Assembly: GCF_016902535.1 (NCBI RefSeq)
Contig: NZ_JACSNY010000001.1
Span: 124,001-188,000 of the forward strand
Reading direction: 5' to 3'
Source of the DNA: Anaerotignum lactatifermentans
Lineage (GTDB): Bacteria > Bacillota > Clostridia > Lachnospirales > Anaerotignaceae
DNA length: 64,000 nt
Below the pieces are notes generated by a model. The model saw only the letters and a program-made list of their open reading frames with translations. It had not been told where the DNA came from and searched no databases. Below are positions 63,870 through 64,000 of the stretch, one piece after another; the first letter of the stretch is position 1; the number at the start of each line of letters is the position of its first letter. The translations under genes and the position numbers were made by a program.

Positions 63870-64000
63870 GCTTCTCCTCCGTCCATTTTTCCATGGACGC
63901 CTGTGATGGAATATTCTACCCATTCCGCGATATTCGTGGCATGATCGGCGATACGTTCCAGATATTTGGCAATCATCATGAGGTCAATATAAACCTCACC
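63866..64000 (-). CDS. phoU: Phosphate transport regulator PhoU, C-terminal end (partial)
   Basis: The last 44 residues are visible. They read YIDLMMIAKYLERIADHATNIAEW, the conserved PhoU C-terminal helix, and end in GGEA. The stop overlaps the HD gene start by 4 bp. The rest lies beyond the window, probably after pst genes. Confidence 0.92.
   Translation of the reverse strand, partial: GEVYIDLMMIAKYLERIADHATNIAEWVEYSITGVHGKMDGGEA

Overview
The window reads as core chromosome of an anaerobic low-to-mid G+C Firmicute of class Clostridia. The clues are sigma-A promoters with 17-bp spacers, strong AGGAGG ribosome binding sites, an IspH-ribosomal protein S1 fusion, a monomeric [FeFe]-hydrogenase, a rubrerythrin and the ylxRQ translation operon. 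A short hotdog protein at 55441-55890 looks, from memory, almost identical to beta-alanyl-CoA:ammonia lyase of Clostridium (Anaerotignum) propionicum, so an Anaerotignum-like organism is the best guess (inference). I see no insertion sequence, prophage, CRISPR array or rRNA. Layout, first half: 1-5.8 kb (minus) holds the start of hflX, then dapF, a DUF378 membrane protein, an M16 peptidase, pnp and rpsO, with long RNA hairpins before pnp and rpsO. 5.8-14.7 kb (minus) is one long operon, rimP-nusA-ylxR-ylxQ-infB-rbfA-nrnA-truB-ribF-EamA transporter, with a promoter and an attenuator-like hairpin in front of rimP. 14.9-19.2 kb holds a PLP decarboxylase, a polar amino acid ABC transporter and deoC. 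19.5-24.8 kb (minus) is a tightly overlapping operon: phosphatase, BaiN-type flavoprotein, cmk, plsC and ispH-rpsA. 24.8-28.9 kb (minus) has rluB, a DD-carboxypeptidase, scpB, scpA and a site-2-protease homologue with a broken HEXXH motif. 28.9-30.7 kb (plus) is a small Xre-regulated membrane-protein operon with three operators spaced exactly 23 bp. Second half: 30.7-36.9 kb holds a second DD-carboxypeptidase, sfsA, rubrerythrin, an unrecognised protein with a His/Cys-rich tail, a glyoxalase-fold protein, tRNA-Lys, a YheO-like regulator and a GNAT acetyltransferase. 36.9-42.4 kb has the hydrogenase, an SsuABC/NMT1-type ABC transporter and a DUF815 ATPase. 42.6-55.1 kb is the branched-chain amino acid block: minus ilvB-ilvN-ilvC-ilvD and divergent plus leuA-leuC-leuD-leuB-ilvB2-ilvN2, so there are two acetohydroxyacid synthases, and hairpins punctuate both operons. 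55.4-60.1 kb is a probable beta-amino acid catabolic cassette: ammonia lyase, class III CoA-transferase, MerR regulator and, convergent, an APC permease. 60.7-64 kb (minus) is the end of phoU, an HD phosphohydrolase, phoB and phoR. The best candidates for something undescribed are the beta-amino acid cassette, the Xre operon with phased operators, the His/Cys-tailed protein and the degenerate site-2 protease.
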